64,000 nucleotides of DNA, taken from assembly GCF_024198175.1 (NCBI RefSeq), contig NZ_JAJVKV010000005.1:372001-436000 (forward strand). The letters run 5' to 3'. Below the pieces are notes generated by a model. It worked only from the letters and a program-made list of their open reading frames with translations, was not told the DNA's origin and searched no databases. Position numbers and translations under genes: made by a program. This document shows, one piece after another, positions 7,811-16,235 of this stretch (positions are counted from its first letter, which is position 1; each line of letters opens with the position of its first letter). The DNA comes from Pyxidicoccus xibeiensis. GTDB taxonomy: Bacteria > Myxococcota > Myxococcia > Myxococcales > Myxococcaceae.

Positions 7811-9264
7811 ACCAAGTCAAGCGCGCCAAAGTCCTCGTCGTGGATGATGACTCCGTCGTCCTCAAGGCCGTGACGCAGATTCTCCAGCGCGAGGGCCACC
7901 CCGTCGTGGCCATTGACGACGCGGTGGAGGGTCTGACGGCGGCGAAGGACCCCAGCATCGACGTCGTGGTGCTGGACATCAAGATGCCCAACCTCTCCGG
8001 CATGGACCTGCTGCGCGGCATCAAGGCGGACCGCCCGGACGTGGAGGTCATCATGATGACGGCCTTCGCCACCGTGGAGACGGCGGTGGAGGCGGTGAAG
8101 GCGGGCGCGTACGACTACCTCACCAAGCCCTTCGAGAACATCGACGAGGTGAGCCTCACGGTGGCCAAGGCGGCCGAGCGCAAGGCGCTCAAGGACCGCA
8201 CCCGCGCGCTGGAGGAGGCGCTCACCGCGCGCAGCCAGTTCGAGGACCTCATCGGTCAGTCGAACCAGATGCGCTCGGTGTTCAAGCTGGTGGAGACGGT
8301 GAGCCACTCCACGGCCACGGTGCTCATCCAGGGTGAGAGCGGCACGGGCAAGGAGCTCGTCGCGCGCGCCATCCACTACCGCAGCTCGCGCAAGGACAAG
8401 CCCTTCGTCGCCGTCAACTGCTCGGCGCTCACGGAGACGCTGCTGGAGAGCGAGCTGTTCGGCCACGTGAAGGGCAGCTTCACCGGCGCCACCGGCAACA
8501 AGAAGGGCCTGTTCGAGGCGGCCGACGGCGGCACCATCTTCCTGGACGAGATTGGCGACGTGCCTCCCGCCACCCAGGTGCGCCTGCTGCGCGTGCTGCA
8601 GGAGGGTGAGGTCAAGCGCGTGGGCGCCAACGAGCCCGTGAAGGTCGACGTGCGCGTCATCGCCGCCACCCACGTGGACCTGTCCCGCGCGAAGGAGCAG
8701 GGCAAGTTCCGCGAGGACCTCTTCTACCGCCTCAACGTCATCACCATCGACCTGCCGCCCCTGCGCGACCGTCCGGAAGACGTGCCCCTGCTGGCGCACC
8801 ACTTCCTGAAGCTGTACGCGACCAAGGCGGACAAGAAGGTGTCGGGCATCTCCCCGCGCGCCATGGAGGCCCTGACCTGCAACCGCTGGACGGGCAACGT
8901 GCGCGAGCTGGAGAACGTCATCGAGCGCGCGGTGGTGCTGACGAGCAACGACATCATCGACGTGGAGGACCTGCCGCCCGGCTTCCAGGCCGCGCCGCAG
9001 GCCGACTCGACGGTGGAGGTGTTCAGCCTGGCGCACCTGCCGTACGCCCAGGCCAAGCGCCTGGCCATGCGTGCCTTCGAGCGCCGCTACCTGTCCGCGC
9101 TGCTGGAGAAGAACAACCAGAACGTCTCCAGCGCGGCGCGCGCCGCGGGCGTGGACCGCTCCAACTTCCGCCGCCTGCTGAAGCAGTACGAGGTGGCCGG
9201 CCGCTCCATGAAGCCCCGTCAGCCCAAGGCCGACGAGGGTGGGGCGCTGGAAGCCGCGTCCTAG
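7807..9264 (+). CDS. NtrC-family sigma-54-dependent response regulator
   Basis: This 485-residue enhancer-binding protein has three domains. The receiver (about 8-122) carries D57 in VVLDIKMPN. The AAA+ domain (about 145-375) has Walker A GESGTGKE near 176, the sigma-54 contact loop GSFTGA at 223-228, and Walker B IFLDEIGD. A Fis-type helix-turn-helix ends the protein (SSAARAAGVDRSNFRRLLK). The contact loop is GSFTGA instead of the usual GAFTGA. It starts at GTG 7807, overlapping the kinase gene by 4 bp, so the kinase is its likely phosphodonor. It ends 4 bp from the convergent rarA stop. It may be the HsfA-type activator of M. xanthus, but I cannot confirm orthology. Confidence 0.92.
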   Translation: MNQVKRAKVLVVDDDSVVLKAVTQILQREGHPVVAIDDAVEGLTAAKDPSIDVVVLDIKMPNLSGMDLLRGIKADRPDVEVIMMTAFATVETAVEAVKAGAYDYLTKPFENIDEVSLTVAKAAERKALKDRTRALEEALTARSQFEDLIGQSNQMRSVFKLVETVSHSTATVLIQGESGTGKELVARAIHYRSSRKDKPFVAVNCSALTETLLESELFGHVKGSFTGATGNKKGLFEAADGGTIFLDEIGDVPPATQVRLLRVLQEGEVKRVGANEPVKVDVRVIAATHVDLSRAKEQGKFREDLFYRLNVITIDLPPLRDRPEDVPLLAHHFLKLYATKADKKVSGISPRAMEALTCNRWTGNVRELENVIERAVVLTSNDIIDVEDLPPGFQAAPQADSTVEVFSLAHLPYAQAKRLAMRAFERRYLSALLEKNNQNVSSAARAAGVDRSNFRRLLKQYEVAGRSMKPRQPKADEGGALEAAS

Positions 9265-9268
9265 TGCC

Positions 9269-10609
9269 TCAGCCCTCCTCGCCCGGCTCGCGGGAGCGCT
9301 CCGCGAGCTGGCGCTGGATGGCTTCGTAGCGGTCCGCCAGCTCCGCCTCCTCCCCGTTCCGGGAGGGGGTGTAGAAGTGCCGGGCCTGCAGGGCTTCCGG
9401 CAGGTAGTCCTCGGGGACGTAGTTCCCCTCGAAATTGTGGGGGTACTTGTAGCCGCCCCCGTACCCCAGTGACTTCATCAGCTTCGTGGGCGCGTTGCGC
9501 AGGTGCAGGGGCACCGGCAGCGCGCCTTCGTTCGTCACGGCCTCCCGCGCGGCCATGTACGCGGTAATCACCGCGTTCGACTTGGGCGCCAGGGCCAGGT
9601 AGGTGACGGCCTGGGTGAGGGGCAGGGTGCCCTCGGGCAGGCCCATCAGCTGGAAGGCCTGCAGCGCGTCCACCGCCACGCCCAGCGCGCGCGGGTCCGC
9701 GTTGCCGATGTCCTCCGAGGCGAAGATGACCATGCGCCGGATGATGAAGAGCGGGTCCTCGCCCGCCTCCAGCATGCGCACCATCCAGTAGAGCGCCCCG
9801 TCCACGTCGCTGCCGCGCATGGATTTGATGAAGGCGCTGATGACGTTGTAGTGCTCCTCGCCGCCCTTGTCGTACAGGAGCATCTTCTGCTGGAGCGCTT
9901 CCTCGGCGGACTTGCGGTCCACCCGGGTGCCGCCGTGGGCCGCGGCCACCTCCAGCGCGGTGAGGGCCTTGCGCGCGTCGCCTCCGGCCGTGCCGGCGAG
10001 GAACGTCAGCGCGTCGTCGTCCACCTCCACGCGCCCGCCCAGGCCGCGCTCGTCCGCCACCGCGCGGCGCAGCAGGGGCACCAGCTCGTCCTCCTCCAGC
10101 CCGCGCAGGGTGACGACGCGGCAGCGGGACAGGAGCGCGGCGTTGACCTCGAAGGAGGGGTTCTCCGTGGTGGCGCCGATGAGCGTCACCGTGCCCTTCT
10201 CCACGTGGGGAAGCAGCGCGTCCTGCTGGGCCTTGTTGAAGCGGTGGATTTCGTCGACGAAGAGGAAGGTGCGCTTGCGGTGCAACTTCCAGCGGTCCTG
10301 GGCGCGGGCCACCGTCTCGCGGATGTCCTTCACGCCGGAGAGGACGGCGGACACGGACTCGAAGGAGGCCCCGGTGGAGCGGGCGATGATTTGCGCCAGC
10401 GTCGTCTTGCCGGTGCCGGGCGGGCCCCAGAGGATGAGGCTGGGCACCTGGTCGCTCTCAATCGCGCGGCGCAGGAAGCGGCCCTCGCCGGTGACGTGCT
10501 CCTGGCCGACGAACTCGGAGAGCGAGCGGGGGCGCATGCGCTCGGCCATGGGCGCCTGGCTGGCCTGCTCCTTCTGGCCGGCATGTTCGAAGAGGTCCAT
10601 GCCCGCCAA
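9269..10609 (-). CDS. rarA: Replication-associated recombination protein A (AAA+ ATPase)
   Basis: This 446-residue protein of the RarA/MgsA/WRNIP1 family acts at stalled replication forks. It has Walker A GPPGTGKTTLA near residue 62 and Walker B FLFVDEIHRFNKAQQDALLP. Sensor 1 is LIGATTENPSFEVN, followed by the arginine-finger region NAALLSRC. The C-terminal tetramerisation part contains SDVDGALYWMVRMLEAGEDP and YKYPHNFEGNYVP, both characteristic of RarA. ATG 10609 begins MAGMDLFEHAGQ. The gene diverges from nadK over ~105 bp that hold a long inverted repeat. No anomaly is seen. Confidence 0.95.
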   Translation of the reverse strand: MAGMDLFEHAGQKEQASQAPMAERMRPRSLSEFVGQEHVTGEGRFLRRAIESDQVPSLILWGPPGTGKTTLAQIIARSTGASFESVSAVLSGVKDIRETVARAQDRWKLHRKRTFLFVDEIHRFNKAQQDALLPHVEKGTVTLIGATTENPSFEVNAALLSRCRVVTLRGLEEDELVPLLRRAVADERGLGGRVEVDDDALTFLAGTAGGDARKALTALEVAAAHGGTRVDRKSAEEALQQKMLLYDKGGEEHYNVISAFIKSMRGSDVDGALYWMVRMLEAGEDPLFIIRRMVIFASEDIGNADPRALGVAVDALQAFQLMGLPEGTLPLTQAVTYLALAPKSNAVITAYMAAREAVTNEGALPVPLHLRNAPTKLMKSLGYGGGYKYPHNFEGNYVPEDYLPEALQARHFYTPSRNGEEAELADRYEAIQRQLAERSREPGEEG

Positions 10610-10618
10610 GGATAGCGA

Positions 10619-10666
10619 CCGGGGTGCCTACGTGCCGGGTCCTGTGTCGGCGGGACGGCACCCCGG
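10619..10666. promoter_or_regulatory. 10-bp inverted repeat between rarA and nadK
   Basis: CCGGGGTGCC (10619-10628) and GGCACCCCGG (10657-10666) are perfect reverse complements, separated by 28 bp. The element fills the spacer between the divergent starts and could be a dimeric regulator site or a leader structure. No known consensus was recognised. Confidence 0.35.
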
Positions 10667-10714
10667 CATTTCGGGGGAGCGCCCGGATGGCCGCCTGGAC
10701 TAGAACGTTGCCGC

Positions 10715-11560
10715 GTGCAGACCCTGGCAATCGTCGCGAAGAAGGACAAGCCCGAGGCCGCGGCACTGGCGGCACAGCTTCGTGAGCGCTACCCGCACCT
10801 GACGGTGCTGGGAGACCGCTCGCTGGCGCATACGCTCGGCTGGGAGCGGGTGGAGGACCGGGAGCTGGCGGACCGCGCGGACCTGGTGGTGGTGCTGGGC
10901 GGTGACGGCACCCTCATCTACGCGGCGCGGATGCTGGGAGGGCGCGGGGTGCCCATCCTCGGCGCCAACCTGGGCAGCCTGGGCTTCATGACCGAGATTC
11001 CCGTGGAGGAGCTCTTCACCACCCTGGACGGGGTGCTGGGGGGGCGCTTCCAGGTGGACTCGCGGATGAAGCTCAACGTCCGGCTGATACGCGCGGGCAG
11101 CGTGCTCATCGAGGACGAAATCCTCAACGACGTGGTCATCAACAAGGGCGCGCTCGCGCGCATCGCCGACCACGAGACGTCCATCGACGGGGTGCCGATT
11201 ACGACCTACAAGGCCGACGGCGTCATCCTCGCCACGCCCACGGGCTCCACGGCGTACTCGCTGTCCGCGGGCGGGCCCATCGTCCACCCGTCGGTGGACT
11301 GCACGGTGCTGTCGCCCATCTGCTCGCACGCGCTCACCCAGCGCTCCATCGTCGTGCCGGCGGACCGGGTCATCCGGATTACGCTGCGCAGCGAGACGGC
11401 GGACACGTACCTGACGCTGGACGGCCAGACGGGCCACGGGCTGCAGGGCGGGGACTGCATCGAGGTGGTGCGCTCACCCAACCGCGTCAACCTGGTGCGC
11501 AACCCGAAGGTGGCCTACTTCTCCATCCTCCGGCAGAAGCTCCACTGGGGCGAGCGCTGA
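10715..11560 (+). CDS. nadK: NAD kinase
   Basis: This 281-residue cytoplasmic enzyme phosphorylates NAD to NADP. It shows VVVLGGDGTLIYAAR (the GGDGT ATP/NAD site, about residues 60-66), NLGSLGFMTE, and NDVVINKG with the conserved NE/D region. ATPTGSTAYSLSAGGP is the second signature. The length is normal for the family. It starts at GTG 10715. The next gene begins 7 bp after its stop, so the two are probably co-transcribed. Confidence 0.95.
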   Translation: MQTLAIVAKKDKPEAAALAAQLRERYPHLTVLGDRSLAHTLGWERVEDRELADRADLVVVLGGDGTLIYAARMLGGRGVPILGANLGSLGFMTEIPVEELFTTLDGVLGGRFQVDSRMKLNVRLIRAGSVLIEDEILNDVVINKGALARIADHETSIDGVPITTYKADGVILATPTGSTAYSLSAGGPIVHPSVDCTVLSPICSHALTQRSIVVPADRVIRITLRSETADTYLTLDGQTGHGLQGGDCIEVVRSPNRVNLVRNPKVAYFSILRQKLHWGER

Positions 11561-11567
11561 CGGCGAC

Positions 11568-12338
11568 GTGTTCCTCTTCCTCTCGAAGGTGCTCGACGTC
11601 TTCCTGGCGCCGCTGTCGTGGGCGCTGCTGCTCCTGGTGGCCGGGGCGCTGCTGCGCCGCCGGGTGGGGCTGTCGCGGCTGCTGACCGTCCTGGGGCTCG
11701 TCGTGCTCTACGCCTTCTCCACGGAGGCGGTGTCCTCGGCGCTGATGCGCGCGGCGGAGGCGGGGGCGGTGACGACGTACCGGCCGGACGTGACGTACGA
11801 CGCCGTCATCGTGCTGGGCGGAGGGCTGGACCCGGCCGCCACGGAGCGCTCCGGCCAGCCCGAGTACAACGCCGCGCCCGAGCGGCTGCTGCGCGGCTTC
11901 GAGCTGCTGCGGGAGGGCCGGGCGCAGCGGATGCTCATCTCCGGCGGCTCACTGGACCCGAGGCCCCAGGCGGTGGTGGAGGCAGACGTGCTGTCCCGGC
12001 AGCTCCAGGCGTGGGGGATTCCCGCCGAGCGCATCGTCACCGAGGGGAAGAGCCGCAACACGCGGGAGAACGCGGTGGAGTCCGAGCGCATCATCCGCGA
12101 GCAGGGCTGGAAGACGCTGCTGCTGGTGACGAGCGCGGCGCACATGCCACGGGCCGAGGGCTGCTTCACGGCGGTGGGCCTGCGGCCGGACACCCTGCCG
12201 GTGGACGTGCGCGCCTCCGCCACGTCCTTCAAGCGGATGAGCTGGCTGCCGCGCGCGGGGCACCTGAGCCAGGGCACGGACGCCCTGCGCGAGCTGGCGG
12301 GCAGGGCCGTCTACCGGCGGCGCGGCTGGGTGCCCTGA
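11568..12338 (+). CDS. ElyC/SanA/YdcF-family (DUF218) membrane protein
   Basis: This 256-residue protein has two N-terminal membrane helices (about 5-25 and 33-52) followed by a DUF218 domain. Motifs are DAVIVLGGGLDP, RMLISGGS, and EGKSRNTRENAVES. The segment LLVTSAAHMPRA is the typical SAxHM(P/R)R block. ElyC in E. coli affects envelope integrity and peptidoglycan lipid-carrier metabolism, but the chemistry is unresolved. It starts at GTG 11568, 7 bp after nadK. Its last ~22 codons are copied in the ~70 bp after its stop. Confidence 0.8.
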   Translation: MFLFLSKVLDVFLAPLSWALLLLVAGALLRRRVGLSRLLTVLGLVVLYAFSTEAVSSALMRAAEAGAVTTYRPDVTYDAVIVLGGGLDPAATERSGQPEYNAAPERLLRGFELLREGRAQRMLISGGSLDPRPQAVVEADVLSRQLQAWGIPAERIVTEGKSRNTRENAVESERIIREQGWKTLLLVTSAAHMPRAEGCFTAVGLRPDTLPVDVRASATSFKRMSWLPRAGHLSQGTDALRELAGRAVYRRRGWVP

Positions 12339-12410
12339 GTCACGGCACGGACGCCCCGCACAAGCCGGCGGGGCGCTTCCGTCCACCGGCGGCGCGGCTG
12401 GGTGCCCTGG
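12271..12410. repeat. Tandem ~71-bp duplication of the ElyC-like gene's 3' end
   Basis: The last ~68 bp of the ElyC-like gene (from GGCACGGACGCC at 12273 to GGCTGGGTGCCCTG at 12337) are repeated right after the stop. GGCACGGACGCC recurs at 12344, and ACCGGCGGCGCGGCTGGG, at 12313, recurs at 12385. The offset is 71-72 bp. The second copy has lost the reading frame and ends 3 bp before the stop codon of the converging nucleotidase gene. Confidence 0.8.
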
Positions 12411-12413
12411 TGC

Positions 12414-14033
12414 CTACTTCAGCGGCGCCGTCGGGCGCCGCGCGTCCTTGGCCAGGGTGCTCGTGCCCAGGCGGACAATCCGGCCCTCGGGCTTCGCGCG
12501 TGGCACGGGCTTGCCCGAGTGGAAGGCCTCCGCCAGCACGTCCAGCGGCGTCTTCCCGTCCGCGAGCGCGGGCACCGAGGGCAGGCCCTTCAGCATCTCG
12601 TAGCCGTCCTTGCCGCTGGCGAGGAAGCTCAGCGTGGCCAGCTTGTACGTGGCCTCCGCGTCCAGCGCCTTGCCGGCCACCTTCACGTCGACGACGCGGT
12701 CCCCCGCGGGCCGCGTGGGGTTGAAGGTGAAGCGCAGCCCGGACACCTGCGGGAAGCGGCCCGGCTTCGAGTCCTCGCGGCTGAGGCTGACGCCATTCTC
12801 CAGCGCCGCCTTCAGCACGGCCCCCTTCACCTCCACCACCACCAGCTGGTCCGCGTAGGGGAGGATGGAGTGCAAGTCCCTGCGGGTCATCATCCCCGCC
12901 GGCAGCACCGCGTCCGCGCGCAGGGCGCCCCCATTCACCAGGGCCACGTCCGCCCTGGCCGCCGTGCGGAAGGCGTCCGCGACGAAGGAGCCCAGGTTCG
13001 TCTCCCGCGTGCGGACCTCGGAAGAGCGCGCGTCCAGCGCCACCGGCGTGCGGCCCACCCGCTCGGACAGCCGGGCGAACAGCGCCTCGTAGGGCTTCAT
13101 CGTCGCGTTGAACTCCGCGTCCTCCGCCACCTTGCGGGTGACGGGAATCAGCTTCCACGTCGCCTTCTTCAGCGCGCCCGTCGCCGGGTCCACGTCCAGC
13201 GTGAGCCGGCCCAGCTCCACCGCGTCCGCGGCCACCTTGTAGATGGGCGTCCCCGTGGAGCGGTCCGCCACGCCCACGTGGTCATGCCCGCCGAGAATCG
13301 CCTCCACCTTCACGCACTTCGCCAGCGCCCGGTCCTGCTCCAGCGTCAGGTGCGTGAGCCCCACCACCACCGTCGCCCCCGCCTCGCGCAGCTTCGCCAC
13401 GGCGTTGCGAGACGCCTCGCAGAAGTCGCCGAAGTGCGTGTCCGGACCGGCCTTGGACGAGCCCTGCGTCTCCGGCAGCACCACGCCGAAGAGGCCCAGC
13501 TTCACGCCGCCCAGCTCGCGCACCTCGTAGGCCTTCACGCCCGCGAACAGGCCGCCCGCCTGGGTGTCCTCCACGTTGGCGCCCAGCCAGGGGAAGCGCG
13601 ACTCGCGGATGCGCTCGCGCAGCGCCTCGTCACCGAAGTCGAACTCGTGGTTGCCCAGCACCGCGTAGTCCAGGCCGAGCGCGTTCCACGCATCCACCAT
13701 GTGCCGGCCCTTGAGCCCCTTGCCGTCCACGTCGATGAGCGACTCCACCGACGGGGACAGCGTGTCGCCGCCCAGCACCGTCAGCACGTGCGGCGACTCC
13801 TTCAGCGCCTGCTTCCGCAGCGTGGCCACCCGCGCGAGCCCACCCCGGCGCCCTTCCTCCACCGGCTGCACCTGATACACGTCCGCCAGGTGCAGCAGCG
13901 TCACCCGGACCGGGGGCGGGGCGGCGGCGCGCGAGGGCGGTGCTCCGGACGCCCGGCCCGAGGCCAGGACCACGGCCAACACGAGCGGCAGGAGCAGGGC
14001 CCCACGACGGGCCGGCGCTGTCGTCTTCATCAT
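12414..14033 (-). CDS. Secreted 5'-nucleotidase/UshA-like metallophosphatase
   Basis: This 539-residue exported enzyme has a signal peptide (a basic N-terminus, then LLLPLVLAVVLASG). The metallophosphatase domain starts at VTLLHLADVYQV. Its sites include VLTVLGGDTLSP, VLGNHEFDFG (the GNHE metal site), and ILGGHDHVG (GHDH). The C-terminal nucleotidase domain has VALVNGGALRAD and DLHSILPYADQLV, the substrate-binding and capping region. Family members hydrolyse extracellular nucleotides or sugar nucleotides to release phosphate and nucleoside. The first metal site reads LADVYQV rather than the usual NDxHG, so the His ligand is altered. ATG 14033 follows CCGGAGAG; a second ATG is adjacent. A second nucleotidase begins at 62833. 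Confidence 0.88.
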   Translation of the reverse strand: MMKTTAPARRGALLLPLVLAVVLASGRASGAPPSRAAAPPPVRVTLLHLADVYQVQPVEEGRRGGLARVATLRKQALKESPHVLTVLGGDTLSPSVESLIDVDGKGLKGRHMVDAWNALGLDYAVLGNHEFDFGDEALRERIRESRFPWLGANVEDTQAGGLFAGVKAYEVRELGGVKLGLFGVVLPETQGSSKAGPDTHFGDFCEASRNAVAKLREAGATVVVGLTHLTLEQDRALAKCVKVEAILGGHDHVGVADRSTGTPIYKVAADAVELGRLTLDVDPATGALKKATWKLIPVTRKVAEDAEFNATMKPYEALFARLSERVGRTPVALDARSSEVRTRETNLGSFVADAFRTAARADVALVNGGALRADAVLPAGMMTRRDLHSILPYADQLVVVEVKGAVLKAALENGVSLSREDSKPGRFPQVSGLRFTFNPTRPAGDRVVDVKVAGKALDAEATYKLATLSFLASGKDGYEMLKGLPSVPALADGKTPLDVLAEAFHSGKPVPRAKPEGRIVRLGTSTLAKDARRPTAPLK

Positions 14034-14277
14034 CTCGATTCGCTCTCCGGAGGGCGCCTCGTGGCGCCGCGAACTTCCGTCGGGAGTAGCGCACTCAGGG
14101 GGCGAACGCGAGCACCCGCACATCCACTCCCGGTGCGCGTCAGTCACGGCGGACCCAGGACATTGAGCGCCTGACGCAATGTGACATGATGGAAAGTTAC
14201 AGAAGAACGCGCTGCGCCGTTTGCGCGGACTTCACGCCGGTTGCTAGGACCCTCTCTAACCAAGGGAGGTTGTCATC

Positions 14278-16185
14278 ATGCGGCACGGCATCAGGTGGAG
14301 TGCACTGCTACTGGCCAGCTTGCTGGGCTGTGGCGAGTCCGCGCTCGACTCACAGCAGGGCCCCGACGGTGAAGCGACGGGGACGGTGATTCAGCAACTC
14401 AGCGCGTCAACGCGGCCGGGCATGGGAGCGACCGTCTATGCGGGAGGCACCACGTTCCGCACGTGGGCGCCGTACGCGAAGCGGGTGTTCGTCTCCGGTG
14501 ACTTCAATGGCTGGGGCACCTGGATTGAGCTCGGCAACGAGTTCAACGGCAACTTCTCCGGTGACGTGGCCGGCGCGGTGAAGGGGCAGAAGTACAAGTT
14601 CGTCACGCGCAACCAGTGGGACGGCGACACGTGGCACGCGGACCCGCGCGCGGCGTGGCAGGAGAACTCGTCCGGCGCCAGCATCATCTATGACCATGGC
14701 GAGTACTGGTGGAACTCCCAGCAGTACGGCAGCCCCGGCATGAACGAGATGGTCATCTACGAGATGCACGTGGGCACGCTCTACGACTCGCCCGGCGGCG
14801 GCCCTGGCAACTGGACCAGCGCGATTGCGAAGCTCAACCACATCCGCGACCTGGGCATCAACGTCGTGCAGGTCATGCCGGCGTACGAGTTCGCCGGGGA
14901 CTTCTCGTGGGGCTACAACGCGGCCTTCCCGTTCGCTCCCGAGAGCGCCTACGGCCACCCCAACGACATGAAGCGCTTCGTGGACGAGGCGCACATGCGC
15001 GGCATCGGCGTCGTCTTCGACGTGGTGCACAACCACTACGGCCCCAGTGACTTGCCCATGTGGTGCTTCAGCGGCGACTGCCTGGGCTCCGGCGGCGAGT
15101 ACTTCTACAACGACTGGCGGAAGAACACGCCGTGGGGCGCCACGCGTCCGGACTACGGCCGCGCCGAGGTCCGCGCGTACATCCGCGACTCGATGATGAG
15201 CCTGAACCATGCGTTCCGCGGCGACGGCCTGCGCTGGGACGCCACCAAGTACATGCGCACGTCCGATGGCAACGAGGCCAACTCCATCGGCGATGCGTGG
15301 CAGGTGTTCCGCTCCATCAACCAGGAGATCAACAACACGCAGCCGTGGAAGATCTCCATCGCCGAGGACTTCGGCGCGGGGAACTCCATCACCAACGACG
15401 TTTCCGCGGGCGGCGGCGGCTTCGATGCCCAGTGGGCGGGGGAGTTCGTGCACCCCATCCGCCAGGCGGTCATCGAGCAGAACGACGGCAACCGGAACAT
15501 GACCGCGGTGGCCAACGCCATCTACCAGCGCTTCAGCGGGCGCCACACCGCGCGCATCATCTACTCGGAGAGCCACGACGAGGTGGCCAACGGCCACGCC
15601 CGCGTCCCGGAGGAGATCTGGCCGGGCAACGCCGGCTCCTGGGCGGCCAAGAAGCGCTCCACGCTGGCGGCGGGCATCGTCATGACGTCTCCCGGCATCC
15701 CGATGATCTTCCAGGGCCAGGAGTTCCTCGAGGACGGCTACTTCCAGGACACGGACCCGCTCGACTGGAGCAAGAACGAGCCCAACAAGTACGCCGGCAT
15801 CCGGACGCTGTACCGCGACCTCATCCGCCTGCGCCGCAACTGGTTCAACAACACGCGCGGCCTGCGCGGCGGCAACGTGAACGTCCACCACATCAACAAC
15901 ACCAACAAGGTGATTGCCTACCACCGCTGGGAGAATGGTGGCCCGGGCGATGACGTCATCGTCGTCGCGAACTTCAGCGGCACGTACTTCCCCAACTACA
16001 ACGTGGGCTTCCCGCGCGGGGGCCTCTGGTACGCGCGCTTCAACAGCGACTGGAACGGTTACTCCGGCGACTTCGGGAACACGGCGACCGTGGACAAGAC
16101 GGCCAACGGCGGCGCCAAGGACGGCATGGGCTACAACGCCAACATCGCCCTCGGTCCGTACTCCATCGTCATCTTCTCGCAGTAG
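14278..16185 (+). CDS. Secreted GH13 alpha-glucan enzyme (lipoprotein, branching-enzyme-like)
   Basis: This 635-residue protein begins with a lipoprotein signal whose lipobox is LASLLGC. A CBM48-like early-set domain follows (about 60-140, TTFRTWAPYAKRVFVSGDFN). The catalytic barrel then shows all GH13 regions: DVVHNHYG, GLRWDATKYM (nucleophile D321), ISIAEDFG (acid E363) and YSESHDEV (D434). IYEMHVGTLYDSPGG and the overall order resemble glycogen branching enzyme or maltooligosyltrehalose trehalohydrolase. Unlike those cytoplasmic enzymes it is exported. It probably attacks external or prey alpha-glucans, or remodels a surface glucan. ATG 14278 follows a strong AAGGGAGG (14262-14269). Whether it hydrolyses or branches is not decided by sequence. 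Confidence 0.85.
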   Translation: MRHGIRWSALLLASLLGCGESALDSQQGPDGEATGTVIQQLSASTRPGMGATVYAGGTTFRTWAPYAKRVFVSGDFNGWGTWIELGNEFNGNFSGDVAGAVKGQKYKFVTRNQWDGDTWHADPRAAWQENSSGASIIYDHGEYWWNSQQYGSPGMNEMVIYEMHVGTLYDSPGGGPGNWTSAIAKLNHIRDLGINVVQVMPAYEFAGDFSWGYNAAFPFAPESAYGHPNDMKRFVDEAHMRGIGVVFDVVHNHYGPSDLPMWCFSGDCLGSGGEYFYNDWRKNTPWGATRPDYGRAEVRAYIRDSMMSLNHAFRGDGLRWDATKYMRTSDGNEANSIGDAWQVFRSINQEINNTQPWKISIAEDFGAGNSITNDVSAGGGGFDAQWAGEFVHPIRQAVIEQNDGNRNMTAVANAIYQRFSGRHTARIIYSESHDEVANGHARVPEEIWPGNAGSWAAKKRSTLAAGIVMTSPGIPMIFQGQEFLEDGYFQDTDPLDWSKNEPNKYAGIRTLYRDLIRLRRNWFNNTRGLRGGNVNVHHINNTNKVIAYHRWENGGPGDDVIVVANFSGTYFPNYNVGFPRGGLWYARFNSDWNGYSGDFGNTATVDKTANGGAKDGMGYNANIALGPYSIVIFSQ

Positions 16186-16197
16186 CGCGTGACGGGC

Positions 16198-16231
16198 CGG
16201 GCGCCCTGCCCAGGTTGGAGCGGGGCGCCCG
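16198..16231. terminator. Bidirectional terminator hairpin between amylase and MBL genes
   Basis: CGGGCGCC (16198-16205) pairs with GGCGCCCG (16224-16231) over an 18-nt loop, in the 50-bp gap between convergent genes. There is no T-run on either side. Confidence 0.55.
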
Positions 16232-16235
16232 TGGC

